From: Kitasatospora indigofera
GTDB taxonomy: Bacteria > Actinomycetota > Actinomycetes > Streptomycetales > Streptomycetaceae
Direction: 5' to 3'
Length of the DNA: 64,000 nt
NCBI RefSeq assembly: GCF_014655955.1
Contig: NZ_BNBO01000011.1
Location: 62,001 to 126,000 of the forward strand
Shown here: piece by piece, positions 1 through 11,240 of the stretch
How the letters are laid out: every line of letters begins with the position of its first letter
Numbering within the stretch: the first letter of the stretch is position 1
Made by a program: the position numbers and the translations under genes
The notes under the pieces: model-generated
What the model saw: the letters and a program-made list of their open reading frames with translations, nothing else
Databases searched by the model: none
Told to the model about the DNA's origin: nothing

Positions 1-100
1 TGGACGGATGCGCAGCTCGGTGCTCGCCGATGTGCGGGAGCTGTCGGAGCCGCAACTGGAGCGGGCGCTGCGGCTGGAGGCCGCGGAGTTCCTGGCCTGA
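1..100 (+). CDS. 3' end of an unidentified gene (partial)
   Basis: Only the last 32 codons are inside the window, read in the frame starting at base 2 and ending with TGA at 98-100. The fragment is acidic and Leu/Glu-rich (it ends LRLEAAEFLA) and looks like a terminal amphipathic helix. Codon use is typical of the window and a hairpin terminator follows 20 bases later, so it is very probably a real gene end. The family cannot be recognised from this piece. Confidence 0.6.
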   Translation, partial: GRMRSSVLADVRELSEPQLERALRLEAAEFLA

Positions 101-119
101 GGCCGGGTGAGGGCGGTGC

Positions 120-149
120 CGGGCCCCGGGCGGATTCGTCCGGGGCCCG
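120..149 (+). terminator. Hairpin terminator of the leading partial gene
   Basis: A perfect 10-bp inverted repeat (CGGGCCCCGG at 120-129, CCGGGGCCCG at 140-149) with a 10-base loop lies between the partial gene and dcd. There is no U-tract, as is usual in actinomycetes. Confidence 0.6.
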
Positions 150-171
150 CCCGTGCACGTAACCTCGAAGC

Positions 172-747
172 GTGCTGCTCTCTGACAAGGACATTCGAAC
201 CGAGATCGACAAGGGCCGGGTCGTCATCGACCCCTTCGACCCTTCGATGGTCCAGCCCTCCAGCATCGACGTCCGGCTGGATCGTTTCTTCCGGGTGTTC
301 GAGAACCACCGCTACCCCCACATCGACCCCTCCGAGGAGCAGCCGGACCTGACCCGGCTGGTCGAGCCGGAGGGTGACGAGGCCTTCATCCTGCACCCGG
401 GTGAGTTCGTGCTGGCGTCGACGTACGAGGTCATCTCGCTGCCGGACGACGTCGCCTCGCGGCTGGAGGGCAAGTCGAGCCTCGGCCGGCTCGGGCTGCT
501 GACGCACTCCACGGCGGGCTTCATCGACCCCGGGTTCAGCGGGCACGTCACGCTGGAGCTGTCGAACGTGGCGACGCTGCCGATCAAGCTCTACCCGGGC
601 ATGAAGATCGGGCAGCTCTGCCTGTTCCGGCTCTCCTCGCCGTCCGAGCACCCGTACGGCTCCGCACGCTACGGCTCGCGCTACCAGGGCCAGCGCGGCC
701 CGACGGCCTCGCGCTCGCACCTGAACTTCCACCGCAGCCAGGTCTGA
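172..747 (+). CDS. dcd: dCTP deaminase
   Basis: Cytosolic enzyme that deaminates dCTP to dUTP, feeding dTMP synthesis. The 191-residue product has the normal length for the family. It begins MLLSDKDIR, then [10 protein letters not shown] around residues 24-33, the core [20 protein letters not shown] around residues 99-118 holding the catalytic Ser/Arg/Glu region, and a C-terminal GSRYQGQ segment that caps the active site. The GTG start at 172 is chosen because it gives the conserved N-terminus; the upstream ribosome site is weak. It stands alone between two terminators. Whether it is mono- or bifunctional (with dUTPase activity) cannot be decided from sequence by eye; the plain deaminase is the usual actinobacterial form. 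Confidence 0.95.
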   Translation: MLLSDKDIRTEIDKGRVVIDPFDPSMVQPSSIDVRLDRFFRVFENHRYPHIDPSEEQPDLTRLVEPEGDEAFILHPGEFVLASTYEVISLPDDVASRLEGKSSLGRLGLLTHSTAGFIDPGFSGHVTLELSNVATLPIKLYPGMKIGQLCLFRLSSPSEHPYGSARYGSRYQGQRGPTASRSHLNFHRSQV

Positions 748-767
748 TCCGGGCAGAGAACGCAGCA

Positions 768-801
768 GCGGGCGGTCACCCCTCGGGGGGTGGCCGCCCG
801 C
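768..801 (+). terminator. Terminator after dcd
   Basis: A 15-bp inverted repeat (768-782 and 787-801) with a 4-base loop and one G-T wobble, 20 bases after the dcd stop. It also faces the end of the convergent gene at 853, so it could act in both directions. Confidence 0.75.
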
Positions 802-852
802 AGGCGTTCCCGGGCCGCCGTCACCGGCGCGGGCCCGGGCGGCCGGTACGGC

Positions 853-1743
853 TCAGGCGCGCTTCGGGCGGGTGACGGCGGTCAGTTCGCCGCCGTCCGC
901 GGAGAGCCGCAGTTCGGTGCGGAGCTCGGCGAGCTCCCCCAGGTGGTGCAGGTGGGTGCCGCCGCAGAAGATCTGCGCGGGGCCCTCCGGCAGCTCGCAG
1001 TGCCACTGGCGACGGGCGGTCAGCTCGGGGCCGGGGGTCTCGACGCGCACCGGCGCGTCGGCGGCGACCCAGGCGGCGAGCAGGTCGTTGACGGTCTCGG
1101 TGACGGCGGGCAGGGCGTCGGCGAGGGCGGGCAGCTCGTCGGTGGCCTCGGCCGTGAAGCCCTTCTTCCTGAGCGACTTGCCGAGCCGGTAGGTGTCGGT
1201 GCTGGCCTCCGTGTCCATCACCGAGGAGGCCATCGCCAGACTGTCGAAGTCGGGGTTGCCGAAGGCGTCGGCGCGGCCCGGGTCCTTGCGCCAGCGCGGG
1301 GCCAGTGCGGCGTTGAGGGCCAGGGCGAGCAGGTGGCACCCGCTGTGCGAGGCGCTGAGGGCGGCCCTGCGGCCCGTGTCGACGGCGAGGGCGGCCGGAC
1401 GGCCGACGATGTCGCCCGGGTCGTCCGTGAGCACGTGCAGGACCAGCCAGGACCACTGCTCGTCGCCGCGCCGGACCGGGATGTCCGGGCCGGCCAGCAG
1501 CTCGCCGCCGTCCGGGCCGAGGGCGCCGGTCAGGCAGTCCACGACGGGCCGCCCGACGCCGTCCACCGTGAGCGTCCCGGTGTCGGCGGGCTGGTCCGGC
1601 CAGGTGTGGTCGAGCGGGTGGAACGGCGTCGCCGCGGTGACGACGGCGTACCGCCCGTCGGCCAGCCGCTGGACGGCGAGGACCGGGGATTCGCCGGTCA
1701 CCGCCCCGGCCGGGAAGCTGACGTGTGTGGTGGGGAGGGTCAT
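853..1743 (-). CDS. AlaX-like metal-dependent hydrolase (tRNA-editing fold)
   Basis: A 296-residue protein resembling the threonyl/alanyl-tRNA synthetase second-additional-domain (AlaX) superfamily, whose members hydrolyse mischarged aminoacyl-tRNA. Visible motifs are HPLDHTWPDQPADTG in the N-terminal half, HSGCHLLALAL (the usual HxxxH zinc site) in the middle and FCGGTHLHHLGEL near the C-terminus (the CxxxH part). The start is ATG at 1743 with a GGAG ribosome site 7 bases upstream; longer frames upstream are open only because of GC bias. It is followed head-to-tail by the dcd terminator region. The family is fairly clear but the substrate is not: it could be a trans-editing factor for Ala-tRNA or an unrelated hydrolase using the same fold. 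Confidence 0.75.
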   Translation of the reverse strand: MTLPTTHVSFPAGAVTGESPVLAVQRLADGRYAVVTAATPFHPLDHTWPDQPADTGTLTVDGVGRPVVDCLTGALGPDGGELLAGPDIPVRRGDEQWSWLVLHVLTDDPGDIVGRPAALAVDTGRRAALSASHSGCHLLALALNAALAPRWRKDPGRADAFGNPDFDSLAMASSVMDTEASTDTYRLGKSLRKKGFTAEATDELPALADALPAVTETVNDLLAAWVAADAPVRVETPGPELTARRQWHCELPEGPAQIFCGGTHLHHLGELAELRTELRLSADGGELTAVTRPKRA

Positions 1744-1801
1744 GCGGGCTCCGTGCACTGGTGCGAGGGTGGGTGGGAACGGCTCCGAGGAGCTGGAAGC
1801 G

Positions 1802-1830
1802 GGGCGGGCCCCGGTGCGCGCGGCCCGCCC
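1802..1830 (-). terminator. Hairpin after the Yip1 gene
   Basis: A 9-bp perfect inverted repeat (GGGCGGGCC at 1802-1810, GGCCCGCCC at 1822-1830), about 100 bases beyond the end of the Yip1-family gene and about 60 upstream of the AlaX-like start. More GC-rich dyads follow within the same 190-base gap. Confidence 0.4.
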
Positions 1831-1934
1831 GGCCATTCTCCCCCCGGACGCGGCCCCGCACCGGGGCCCGCCCGGACCCCCGCGTCCACCCCGCCCGCAC
1901 CCGGCCAGCGCCCCGTCCGGACCCTGCCGGGCCC

Positions 1935-2891
1935 TCAGCCCAGGGTCGGCAGCTTGATCAGGACGAGCAGCGCCAGCAGCTGCAGCGAGGCGGCCCCGGC
2001 GGCCTTGCCCCACGGCAGGTCGTGGATCCGGCGCGCCATGGTGGTCAGCAGCCCGGCGCAGAGCAGCCAGGTGACCCAGCCGACCACCTGGACGACCAGG
2101 TTGTCGGCCGGCAGGAAGAGCGCCAGCAGCAGCCGCGGCGCGTCGGTGGTCCAGCCGATCAGGATCGCCAGGCCGACCGTCGAGCGCCACGGGCCGTCCC
2201 CGCCGAACTGCCGGGCCAGCGCGTACGTGACGGCGCCCAGCATGCCGCCGGCGAGGGCGAAGACCACCGCGGAGGCGGCGAGGGCGGACAGCGCGACGGT
2301 GAAGGTGGAGCTGAGCACGTCGTCGCGGGTCAGGCCGAGGCCGAGCACGGCGAGCACGCCGTAGAGCAGCGAGACGCAGAGCGCGGGCAGCCAGACCTGG
2401 TGGTCGCGGGCCCGGTCGAAGGTGGCCGAGGGCGAGCGGTAGATGCCGGTCAGCAGCTCGCGCCAGCGCGGGCGGGGCCCGGACACCCGTGGCGCGGACT
2501 GGCCGCCGGCCCGGTAGACCGCGACGTTGTCCTGCCCGTACTCGGGGCCGTGGCCCTGCTGCTCGTACCCCTGCTGGTCGTAGCCCTGCGGGCCGTAGCC
2601 GTCCTGCGGGTACTCCGGCGGGTACTGCTGCGGATACCCCTGCGGGGGGCCGTCCTGGCCGCCGGGGTACGGGTCGCCGTCGCCGACCGGGAAGGCCCGG
2701 GTGTGGCCGGGCTGGTCGGCGCCGTACGGGTCGTAGCCGCCGGAGCCGGCCGCGGGGCCGCGGCCCTGCGGCGCGGTGAAGTACTCGGGTCCGTCCGCCT
2801 GCCCGTACTGCTGCTGCGGATTCCCCCCAGGGGGCGCCGTCCACCTGCGGGGATCGGCGCCCTGACCGTTGTCGTATCGATTGCCAGCCAC
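1935..2891 (-). CDS. Yip1-family integral membrane protein
   Basis: 318 residues with two parts. Residues 1 to about 135 are low-complexity and rich in Gln, Gly, Tyr and Pro, with repeated PQGYDQQGYEQQG-like units, and are probably cytoplasmic and disordered. Residues from about 145 onward hold the Yip1 domain: a short amphipathic lead (WRELLTGIYRSPSATFDRA) followed by about five hydrophobic segments ending LLALLVLIKLPTLG. Yip1-domain proteins in bacteria are membrane proteins of unknown function. The start ATG at 2891 gives the typical MAGNRYDNGQG N-terminus. The gene is transcribed in the same direction as its neighbours on both sides but is separated from them by hairpins, so it is probably its own unit. 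Confidence 0.75.
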   Translation of the reverse strand: MAGNRYDNGQGADPRRWTAPPGGNPQQQYGQADGPEYFTAPQGRGPAAGSGGYDPYGADQPGHTRAFPVGDGDPYPGGQDGPPQGYPQQYPPEYPQDGYGPQGYDQQGYEQQGHGPEYGQDNVAVYRAGGQSAPRVSGPRPRWRELLTGIYRSPSATFDRARDHQVWLPALCVSLLYGVLAVLGLGLTRDDVLSSTFTVALSALAASAVVFALAGGMLGAVTYALARQFGGDGPWRSTVGLAILIGWTTDAPRLLLALFLPADNLVVQVVGWVTWLLCAGLLTTMARRIHDLPWGKAAGAASLQLLALLVLIKLPTLG

Positions 2892-3011
2892 GTTCCGAAG
2901 GTACCGGTCCTTCGGCCCCCGCGGCGGTCGATCAAGGCTCCGGGGCCGGATTGCAGCGACTCTGTGACGGGCCGTCCGCGGTCGCCCCGCCTCCGACGGC
3001 CGGGCGGGAGT

Positions 3012-3046
3012 GCTTCGGCGGGGCCGGGTGCCTGCCCCGCCGAAGC
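3012..3046 (-). terminator. Terminator after the nucleotidyltransferase gene
   Basis: A perfect 13-bp inverted repeat (3012-3024 and 3034-3046) with a 9-base loop, directly after the stop of the gene ending at 3054. Confidence 0.75.
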
Positions 3047-3053
3047 GCTCGGC

Positions 3054-4202
3054 CTAGTGCTGGGCGCCGACCCGCGGTGCGTGGACGGCGGCCGCCGCGG
3101 AGGCGCCGGCCGGGCAGCCGCCCGGGCCCGCGGTGGTCCGCACGGCGCCGACCGGCAGCAGCGTGCCGCAGGCGATCCGGATGCCGTTCGGCAGTTCGTT
3201 GTCGGCCTCGACGGTCGCGCCGTCGCCGATCACGGCGCCGTCCAGCGAGGTGCGGGCGCCGATGACGGCGTAGGCGCCGACGATGGAGTCCTTGACGAAG
3301 GTGTCCGCGGCGATGGTCGCCCCCGGGAGCACCACGCTGCCCTCGACGATCGCGCCGGCCTCGACCACCGCGCCCTCGGAGACCACGGTGCCCGAGCTGA
3401 GCACGGCGCCGGGGTGCACGCTGGCGCCGGGCAGCAGCAGCGCGTCGCCGGTCGGGCCGGGGACGGCGGGGGAGTCGACCTTGCCGAGGACCAGGTCGGC
3501 GGAGCCCCGGACGAACGCGGCGGGGGTGCCCAGGTCGAGCCAGTACGAGGTGTCCACCACGCCGCGCAGCAGCGCGCCGGTGGCCAGCAGCTCGGGGAAG
3601 GTCTCGCGCTCGACCGAGACCTCGCGGCCGGCCGGGATGCGGTCGATCACCGAACGGGTGAAGACGTAGCAGCCCGCGTTGATCTGGTCGGTGACGATCT
3701 GCTCGGGCGTCTCCGGCTTCTCCAGGAACTCCAGCACCCGGCCGTCCTCGTCGGTCGGGACGAGGCCGAAGGCCCGCGGGTCCTCGACCCGGGTGAGGTG
3801 CAGGGTGACGTCCGCGCCGGCGGCCACGTGGCCGTCCCGCAGGCCGGCGATGTCGACGCCGGACAGGATGTCGCCGTTGAAGACCAGGACCGGCTCGTCG
3901 GGGCCGCAGGTCAGGCCGGAGGCGGCGTTGCGGATGGCCCCGCCGGTGCCGAGCGGCTCGCGCTCGGTCAGGTAGACCAGCTCGATCCCGTACGGGGTGC
4001 CGTCCTGGAAGTGGTCCTCGAACACCTCGGCCAGGTAGGACGTGGCGAGCACGACCCGGGTGACGCCGGCCGCCGCGGCGCGGGCCAGCTGGTGCGCGAT
4101 GAACGGGACGCCCGCCACCGGGAGCATGGGCTTGGGGGTGTGCGTCGTCAACGGGCGCAGTCGCGTGCCCTTGCCGCCGACCAGCATGATCGCCTCGGTC
4201 AT
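3054..4202 (-). CDS. Sugar-phosphate nucleotidyltransferase (mannose-1-phosphate guanylyltransferase-like)
   Basis: 382 residues. The N-terminal nucleotidyltransferase domain (about 1-235) starts MTEAIMLVGGKGTRLRPLT, carrying the GGxGxRL nucleotide loop and the KPMLPVAG substrate-side motif, with VFNGDIL for the metal-binding Asp. The C-terminal part (about 250-345) is a hexapeptide left-handed beta-helix (repeats such as GATIAADTF, GAVIGDGATV). This two-domain layout fits GDP-mannose or NDP-glucose pyrophosphorylases, which join a sugar 1-phosphate to an NTP for glycan or glycolipid synthesis. The last 30 or so residues are Ala/Gly-rich and extra to the fold. Substrate assignment is by resemblance only; glucose-1-phosphate thymidylyl- or uridylyltransferase is possible. 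Confidence 0.8.
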   Translation of the reverse strand: MTEAIMLVGGKGTRLRPLTTHTPKPMLPVAGVPFIAHQLARAAAAGVTRVVLATSYLAEVFEDHFQDGTPYGIELVYLTEREPLGTGGAIRNAASGLTCGPDEPVLVFNGDILSGVDIAGLRDGHVAAGADVTLHLTRVEDPRAFGLVPTDEDGRVLEFLEKPETPEQIVTDQINAGCYVFTRSVIDRIPAGREVSVERETFPELLATGALLRGVVDTSYWLDLGTPAAFVRGSADLVLGKVDSPAVPGPTGDALLLPGASVHPGAVLSSGTVVSEGAVVEAGAIVEGSVVLPGATIAADTFVKDSIVGAYAVIGARTSLDGAVIGDGATVEADNELPNGIRIACGTLLPVGAVRTTAGPGGCPAGASAAAAVHAPRVGAQH

Positions 4203-4570
4203 GGTCTGCCCTGTTCCCCTTGTGCTCCGGTGTGGCGCCGCCGATGGTGCGGCCGCGGCCTCCGCTGGTGATGGTCCCGCCCGGTCCGTCCGGGGGTGGG
4301 ACAGACCCGCACGGCGCGGGTCAGGCGCCTACTGTATTTCCTTCCCGCGGCGGCCCGGTCAGGCGGCTGCCCGATTGGCGGGACGTCCAGCCGGACGAGG
4401 CCCCGGCCGCGGCCCGGCGCGGCCCCGGAACGACCGCGCCCGGCCGACGCCGAGGAGGCGTGGACCGGGCCCGGTGAGGGCGGCGGGCCGGCGCAGATCT
4501 TGTAGCAGAACTGTCGAACGGCGCCCCGCCCGGCCCGGCCCGCACGGGTGGCGGGCCGGGCCGGTACGGC
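4203..4570. other. Non-coding stretch upstream of the nucleotidyltransferase
   Basis: 368 bases between two leftward genes. It holds the promoter region of the nucleotidyltransferase gene on the right of its start and the terminator of the Fe-S reductase at 4530-4564. No start-ribosome site combination on either strand gives a believable small gene. Confidence 0.5.
4530..4564 (-). terminator. Terminator after the Fe-S reductase gene
   Basis: A perfect 14-bp inverted repeat (CCGGCCCGGCCCGC at 4530-4543 and its complement at 4551-4564) with a 7-base loop, starting 7 bases beyond the stop of the gene ending at 4571. Confidence 0.8.
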
Positions 4571-6790
4571 TCAGGCGTCGACGGTCTCGGCGGCCGCCTC
4601 GGCCGTCGGCGCCGCCTTGACGGACTCCAGCAGCAGCTGGGCCACGTCGACCACCTTCAGGTGCTCCTTGGCCGCGCCCTCGTTCTTCTTGCCGTTGGCC
4701 GAGTCGGAGAGCATCACCAGGCAGAACGGGCAGGCGGTGGAGACGATGTCGGGGTTGAGCGACAGCGCCTCGTCCATCCGCTCGTTGTTGATCCGCTTGC
4801 CGATGCGCTCCTCCATCCACATCCGCGCGCCGCCGGCGCCGCAGCAGAAGCCGCGCTCCTTGTGGCGGTGCATCTCCTGCTGGCGCAGGCCGGGGACCTT
4901 GTCCATGATCTCGCGCGGCGGGCTGTAGACCTTGTTGTGCCGGCCCAGGTAGCAGGGGTCGTGGTAGGTGATCAGGCCCTCGACCGGGTTGACCGGCAGC
5001 AGCTTGCCCTCGTCGATCAGGTGCTGCAGCAGCTGGGTGTGGTGGATGACCTCGAAGTGGCCGCCCAGCTGCGGGTACTCGTTGGCGATGGTGTTGAAGC
5101 AGTGCGGGCAGGTCGCGACGATCCGCTTGACCGGGGCGTCCTCCAGCGCGGCGTTCAGCGTCTCGACGTTCTGCGCGCCGAGCATCTGGAAGAGGAACTC
5201 GTTGCCCAGACGGCGGGGGGAGTCGCCCGAGCAGGTTTCCTCCTTGCCGAGGATCGCGAACTTGACGCCCGCGGTGTGCAGCAGCTCGGCGAAGGCCTTG
5301 GTGGTCTTCTTCGCGCGGTCCTCCAGGGCGCCGGCGCAGCCGACCCAGTAGAGGTACTCGACCTCGGCCGGGTCGATGTCCTCACCGATCACCGGCACCT
5401 CGATGCCGGTCTCCTTCTTGAGCTCCTTGACCCAGTCCAGGCGGGCCTTGGTGGCCATGCCCCACGGGTTGCCCTTGTTCTCCAGGTTCTTGAGCATCGT
5501 CCCGGCCTCGGTCGGGAAGGAGCTCTCGATCATCACCTGGTAGCGGCGCATGTCGACGATGTGGTCGATGTGCTCGATGTCCACCGGGCACTGCTCGACG
5601 CAGGCGCCGCAGCTGGTGCAGGACCAGAGCACGTCCGGGTCGATGACGCCGTTCTCCTCGGCGGTGCCGATCAGCGGGCGCTCGGCCTCGGCCAGCGCGG
5701 CCGCCGGGACGTCCTTGAGCTGCTCGGCGGTGGCGGTCTCGTTGCCCTCGGCGTCCTTGCCGCCGCCGGCCAGCAGGTACGGCGCCTTGGCGAAGGCGTG
5801 CTCGCGCAGGCTCATGATCAGCAGCTTGGGCGAGAGCGGCTTGCCGGTGTTCCAGGCGGGGCACTGCGACTGGCAGCGGCCGCACTCGGTGCAGGTGGAG
5901 AAGTCGAGGATGCCCTTCCAGGAGAAGTGCTCGACCTGGGAGACGCCGAAGACGGCGTCGTCGGCCGGGTCCTCGAAGTCGATCGGGGCGCCGCCGCTGG
6001 TCATCGGCCGCAGCGCGCCGAGGGCGACGGAGCCGCTCTCCTCGCGCTTGAAGAAGATGTTGAAGAAGGCGAGGAAGCGGTGCCAGGCCACGCCCATCGA
6101 CGGGTTGACGCCGATGGTGGTCGCCCAGGCGAAGGAGATGCAGATCTTCAGCATCGCGAACAGGTAGATCAGGTTTTCCAGCGTGCCGTGCGAGAGGCCC
6201 TTGAAGGCCAGCACCAGCGGGTACGAGACCAGGTACGCGGCCTCGTAGGACTCGACGCCCGCCAGGGCGCCTTCCAGGCCGCGGAGCACCATGATGCAGA
6301 TGCCGATGCCGAGGATCGTGTACTCGACGTAGAAGGCCTGCCAGGCGATCGAGCCGGCGAAGCGGGACTTGCGGCCGGCCCGGCCGGGCAGGCTGAGCAG
6401 CCGGATCACGATCAGGGTCGCGATGCCGAGCGTGGTGAGGGTGCCGACCAGCTCGGTGAAGATCTCGAACGGCAGCCAGTGGCCGATCACGGGGATCGTC
6501 CACTCGGCGTCGAAGAGCTGCCCGAAGGCCGTGACCAGGGTGGTGATCAGGGTGAAGAAGCCGACCGCGACGAACCAGTGGGCGACGCCGACGACGCCCC
6601 ACTGGTTCATCCGGGTGTGGCCGAGGAACTCGACGGCCACCGTCTTCGCCCTCAGCACCGGGTTCCCGGTGCGGGTGGCGTCCGGCGAACCGGTCTTCAC
6701 CACCTTGTAGATGTACGCGGCCGCACGGGCGGCGAGCGCGGTGCCGATCACAGTGGTGACCAGCGAGATGACGATCGCTGCTAGCTGCAT
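4571..6790 (-). CDS. Membrane-bound Fe-S oxidoreductase, heterodisulfide-reductase type (NarI/HdrE + HdrD fusion)
   Basis: 739 residues joining a membrane domain to an electron-transfer domain. Residues 1 to about 255 hold six or so hydrophobic helices with conserved His residues, like the heme b subunit NarI/HdrE. Two 4Fe-4S motifs follow, CTECGRCQSQCP and CTSCGACVEQCP. Two CCG domains end the protein: the first has YWVGCAG and ETCSGD, the second HDPCYLGR and ERGFCCGAGG. Such fusions move electrons between the membrane quinone pool and a soluble partner, often an electron-transfer flavoprotein or acyl-CoA oxidation. The ATG at 6790 has a GGAGA ribosome site. It is monocistronic and an inverted repeat lies 51 bases upstream (6841-6859). 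The redox partner is not visible here. Confidence 0.85.
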   Translation of the reverse strand: MQLAAIVISLVTTVIGTALAARAAAYIYKVVKTGSPDATRTGNPVLRAKTVAVEFLGHTRMNQWGVVGVAHWFVAVGFFTLITTLVTAFGQLFDAEWTIPVIGHWLPFEIFTELVGTLTTLGIATLIVIRLLSLPGRAGRKSRFAGSIAWQAFYVEYTILGIGICIMVLRGLEGALAGVESYEAAYLVSYPLVLAFKGLSHGTLENLIYLFAMLKICISFAWATTIGVNPSMGVAWHRFLAFFNIFFKREESGSVALGALRPMTSGGAPIDFEDPADDAVFGVSQVEHFSWKGILDFSTCTECGRCQSQCPAWNTGKPLSPKLLIMSLREHAFAKAPYLLAGGGKDAEGNETATAEQLKDVPAAALAEAERPLIGTAEENGVIDPDVLWSCTSCGACVEQCPVDIEHIDHIVDMRRYQVMIESSFPTEAGTMLKNLENKGNPWGMATKARLDWVKELKKETGIEVPVIGEDIDPAEVEYLYWVGCAGALEDRAKKTTKAFAELLHTAGVKFAILGKEETCSGDSPRRLGNEFLFQMLGAQNVETLNAALEDAPVKRIVATCPHCFNTIANEYPQLGGHFEVIHHTQLLQHLIDEGKLLPVNPVEGLITYHDPCYLGRHNKVYSPPREIMDKVPGLRQQEMHRHKERGFCCGAGGARMWMEERIGKRINNERMDEALSLNPDIVSTACPFCLVMLSDSANGKKNEGAAKEHLKVVDVAQLLLESVKAAPTAEAAAETVDA

Positions 6791-6840
6791 CGGCTCTCCG
6801 TCTCCTGCGGCTGGGGTCGAGCTGTGTATAGAGGGGTCCG

Positions 6841-6859
6841 ACCGATTGTACTCATCGGT
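6841..6859. promoter_or_regulatory. Candidate operator upstream of the Fe-S reductase
   Basis: ACCGAT-N7-ATCGGT, a perfect 6-bp inverted repeat with a 7-base spacer. The right part reads TACTCATCGGTAAC, which resembles the TACT...GGTA-type palindromes bound by TetR repressors of lipid catabolism in actinobacteria. It lies in the only AT-richer part of this upstream region, where the promoter is expected. The regulator is not encoded nearby. Confidence 0.4.
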
Positions 6860-9928
<3,069 letters not shown>

Positions 9929-9936
9929 CACCCTGT

Positions 9937-9985
9937 GCGCTGCGGAGTCGTACGTCGTCCAGTACGGCGAACGGCTCCGCAGCGC
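9937..9985 (+). other. Stem-loop 1 between grpE and dnaJ
   Basis: A perfect 11-bp inverted repeat (GCGCTGCGGAG at 9937-9947, complement at 9975-9985). The 27-base loop itself contains a smaller CGTAC/GTACG dyad. It starts 8 bases after the grpE stop. Probable RNA element inside the chaperone transcript. Confidence 0.6.
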
Positions 9986-9993
9986 CGTATCCA

Positions 9994-10036
9994 CGGGTGG
10001 TCCCGGCGGGGCGGACAGTGCCGCCGGGACCACCCG
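9994..10036 (+). terminator. Stem-loop 2 between grpE and dnaJ (terminator-like)
   Basis: A perfect 16-bp inverted repeat (9994-10009 and 10021-10036) with an 11-base loop. This is as strong as the terminators at operon ends in this window, yet it lies inside the operon, 42 bases before the dnaJ start. It may cause partial termination, shield the dnaK-grpE messenger from 3' decay, or mark a processing point. Confidence 0.55.
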
Positions 10037-10078
10037 GGGGTACCACGGATCTATTGACTCTGGGAGGTGGCGGCAGCC

Positions 10079-11233
10079 ATGAGCGGCAAGGACTACGTGG
10101 AAAAGGACTACTACAAGGTCCTCGGCGTGCCCAAGGACGCCTCCGCAACCGAGATCAAGAAGACGTACCGGAAGCTGGCGCGGGAGTTCCACCCCGACGC
10201 CAACAAGGGTGACGCCAAGGCGGAGGACCGCTTCAAGGACATCTCCGAGGCCTACGACGTCCTCTCGGACGACAAGCGCCGCAAGGAGTACGACGAGGCG
10301 CGCACCCTCTTCGCCAACGGCGGCTACCGGGCCGGCGGCCCCGGTGCCGGCAACTACAGCTTCGACTTCGGCGACCTCTTCAGCGGCACCCAGGGCGGTG
10401 CCGGTGGTGGCGGCGGGATCGGCGACGTCTTCGGCGGCCTGTTCGGGCGGGGCGGCCGTCAGGCCCAGCCGCGCCGCGGCGCCGACGTCGAGACCGAGGT
10501 GACCCTCAGCTTCGAGGAGGCGGTGGACGGCGCGACCGTGCCGCTGCGGATGACCAGCCAGGCGCCCTGCCGTTCGTGCAGCGGCACCGGGGCGCGGGCC
10601 GGCACCACGCCGCGGGTCTGCCCGACCTGTGTCGGCGCCGGCACCGTCAGCCGGGGCCAGGGCGCCTTCGCGCTCTCCGAGCCCTGCCGGGACTGCCGCG
10701 GCCGCGGCATGATCGTCGACGACCCGTGCCCCGACTGCCACGGCAGCGGCCGGGCCAGTTCGGCCCGCACCATGCAGGTGCGGATCCCGGCCGGGGTCCA
10801 GGACGGCCAGAAGATCCGGCTCAAGGGCAAGGGCGCCCAGGGCGAACGCGGCGGCCAGCCCGGCGACCTGTTCGTCCTGGTGCACGTCGACCCGCACCCG
10901 GTCTTCGGGCGCAAGGGCGACAACCTGACGGTCAGTGTGCCGGTGTCCTTCCCCGAAGCGGCGTTGGGCGGCACCATCGAGGTGCCGACGCTGAAGGGGC
11001 CGGCGGTGAAACTCAGACTGCCCGCGGGGAGTGCCAACGGCCTCACCCTGCGGGCCCGGGGCAAGGGCGCCACCCGCAAGGACGGCACCCGCGGGGACCT
11101 GCTGGTCACCGTGGACGTCGTGGTACCGCAGCACGTCACCGGTGACGCGCTGACGGCTCTGGAGCAGTACCGCGAGGCCACCGCCTCGGACGACCCGCGG
11201 GCCGCCCTCTTCCGGGCGGCGGAGGGAGCGTGA
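10079..11233 (+). CDS. dnaJ: Molecular chaperone DnaJ (Hsp40)
   Basis: DnaK co-chaperone. 384 residues: J domain at about 9-75 with HPD at 38-40, a Gly/Phe-rich linker with GGAGGGGGIGDVFGG, then the zinc-binding region with four CxxCxGxG repeats (CRSCSGTG, CPTCVGAG, CRDCRGRG, CPDCHGSG), and the C-terminal substrate-binding domain (QVRIPAGVQDGQKIRLKGKG). This is the DnaJ1-type protein of Streptomyces chaperone operons. The ATG at 10079 is preferred over an in-frame GTG at 10067 because the GGGAGG ribosome site covers that GTG. hspR follows after 7 bases. Confidence 0.96.
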   Translation: MSGKDYVEKDYYKVLGVPKDASATEIKKTYRKLAREFHPDANKGDAKAEDRFKDISEAYDVLSDDKRRKEYDEARTLFANGGYRAGGPGAGNYSFDFGDLFSGTQGGAGGGGGIGDVFGGLFGRGGRQAQPRRGADVETEVTLSFEEAVDGATVPLRMTSQAPCRSCSGTGARAGTTPRVCPTCVGAGTVSRGQGAFALSEPCRDCRGRGMIVDDPCPDCHGSGRASSARTMQVRIPAGVQDGQKIRLKGKGAQGERGGQPGDLFVLVHVDPHPVFGRKGDNLTVSVPVSFPEAALGGTIEVPTLKGPAVKLRLPAGSANGLTLRARGKGATRKDGTRGDLLVTVDVVVPQHVTGDALTALEQYREATASDDPRAALFRAAEGA

Positions 11234-11240
11234 CCAGCAC

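Noticed and set aside
4661-6784. A 700-codon open frame on the strand opposite the Fe-S reductase
   Set aside because: It is a mirror of the real gene's codon bias (Val/Arg/Gly/Ala/Leu only). The opposite strand has clear Fe-S and CCG motifs and a ribosome site.
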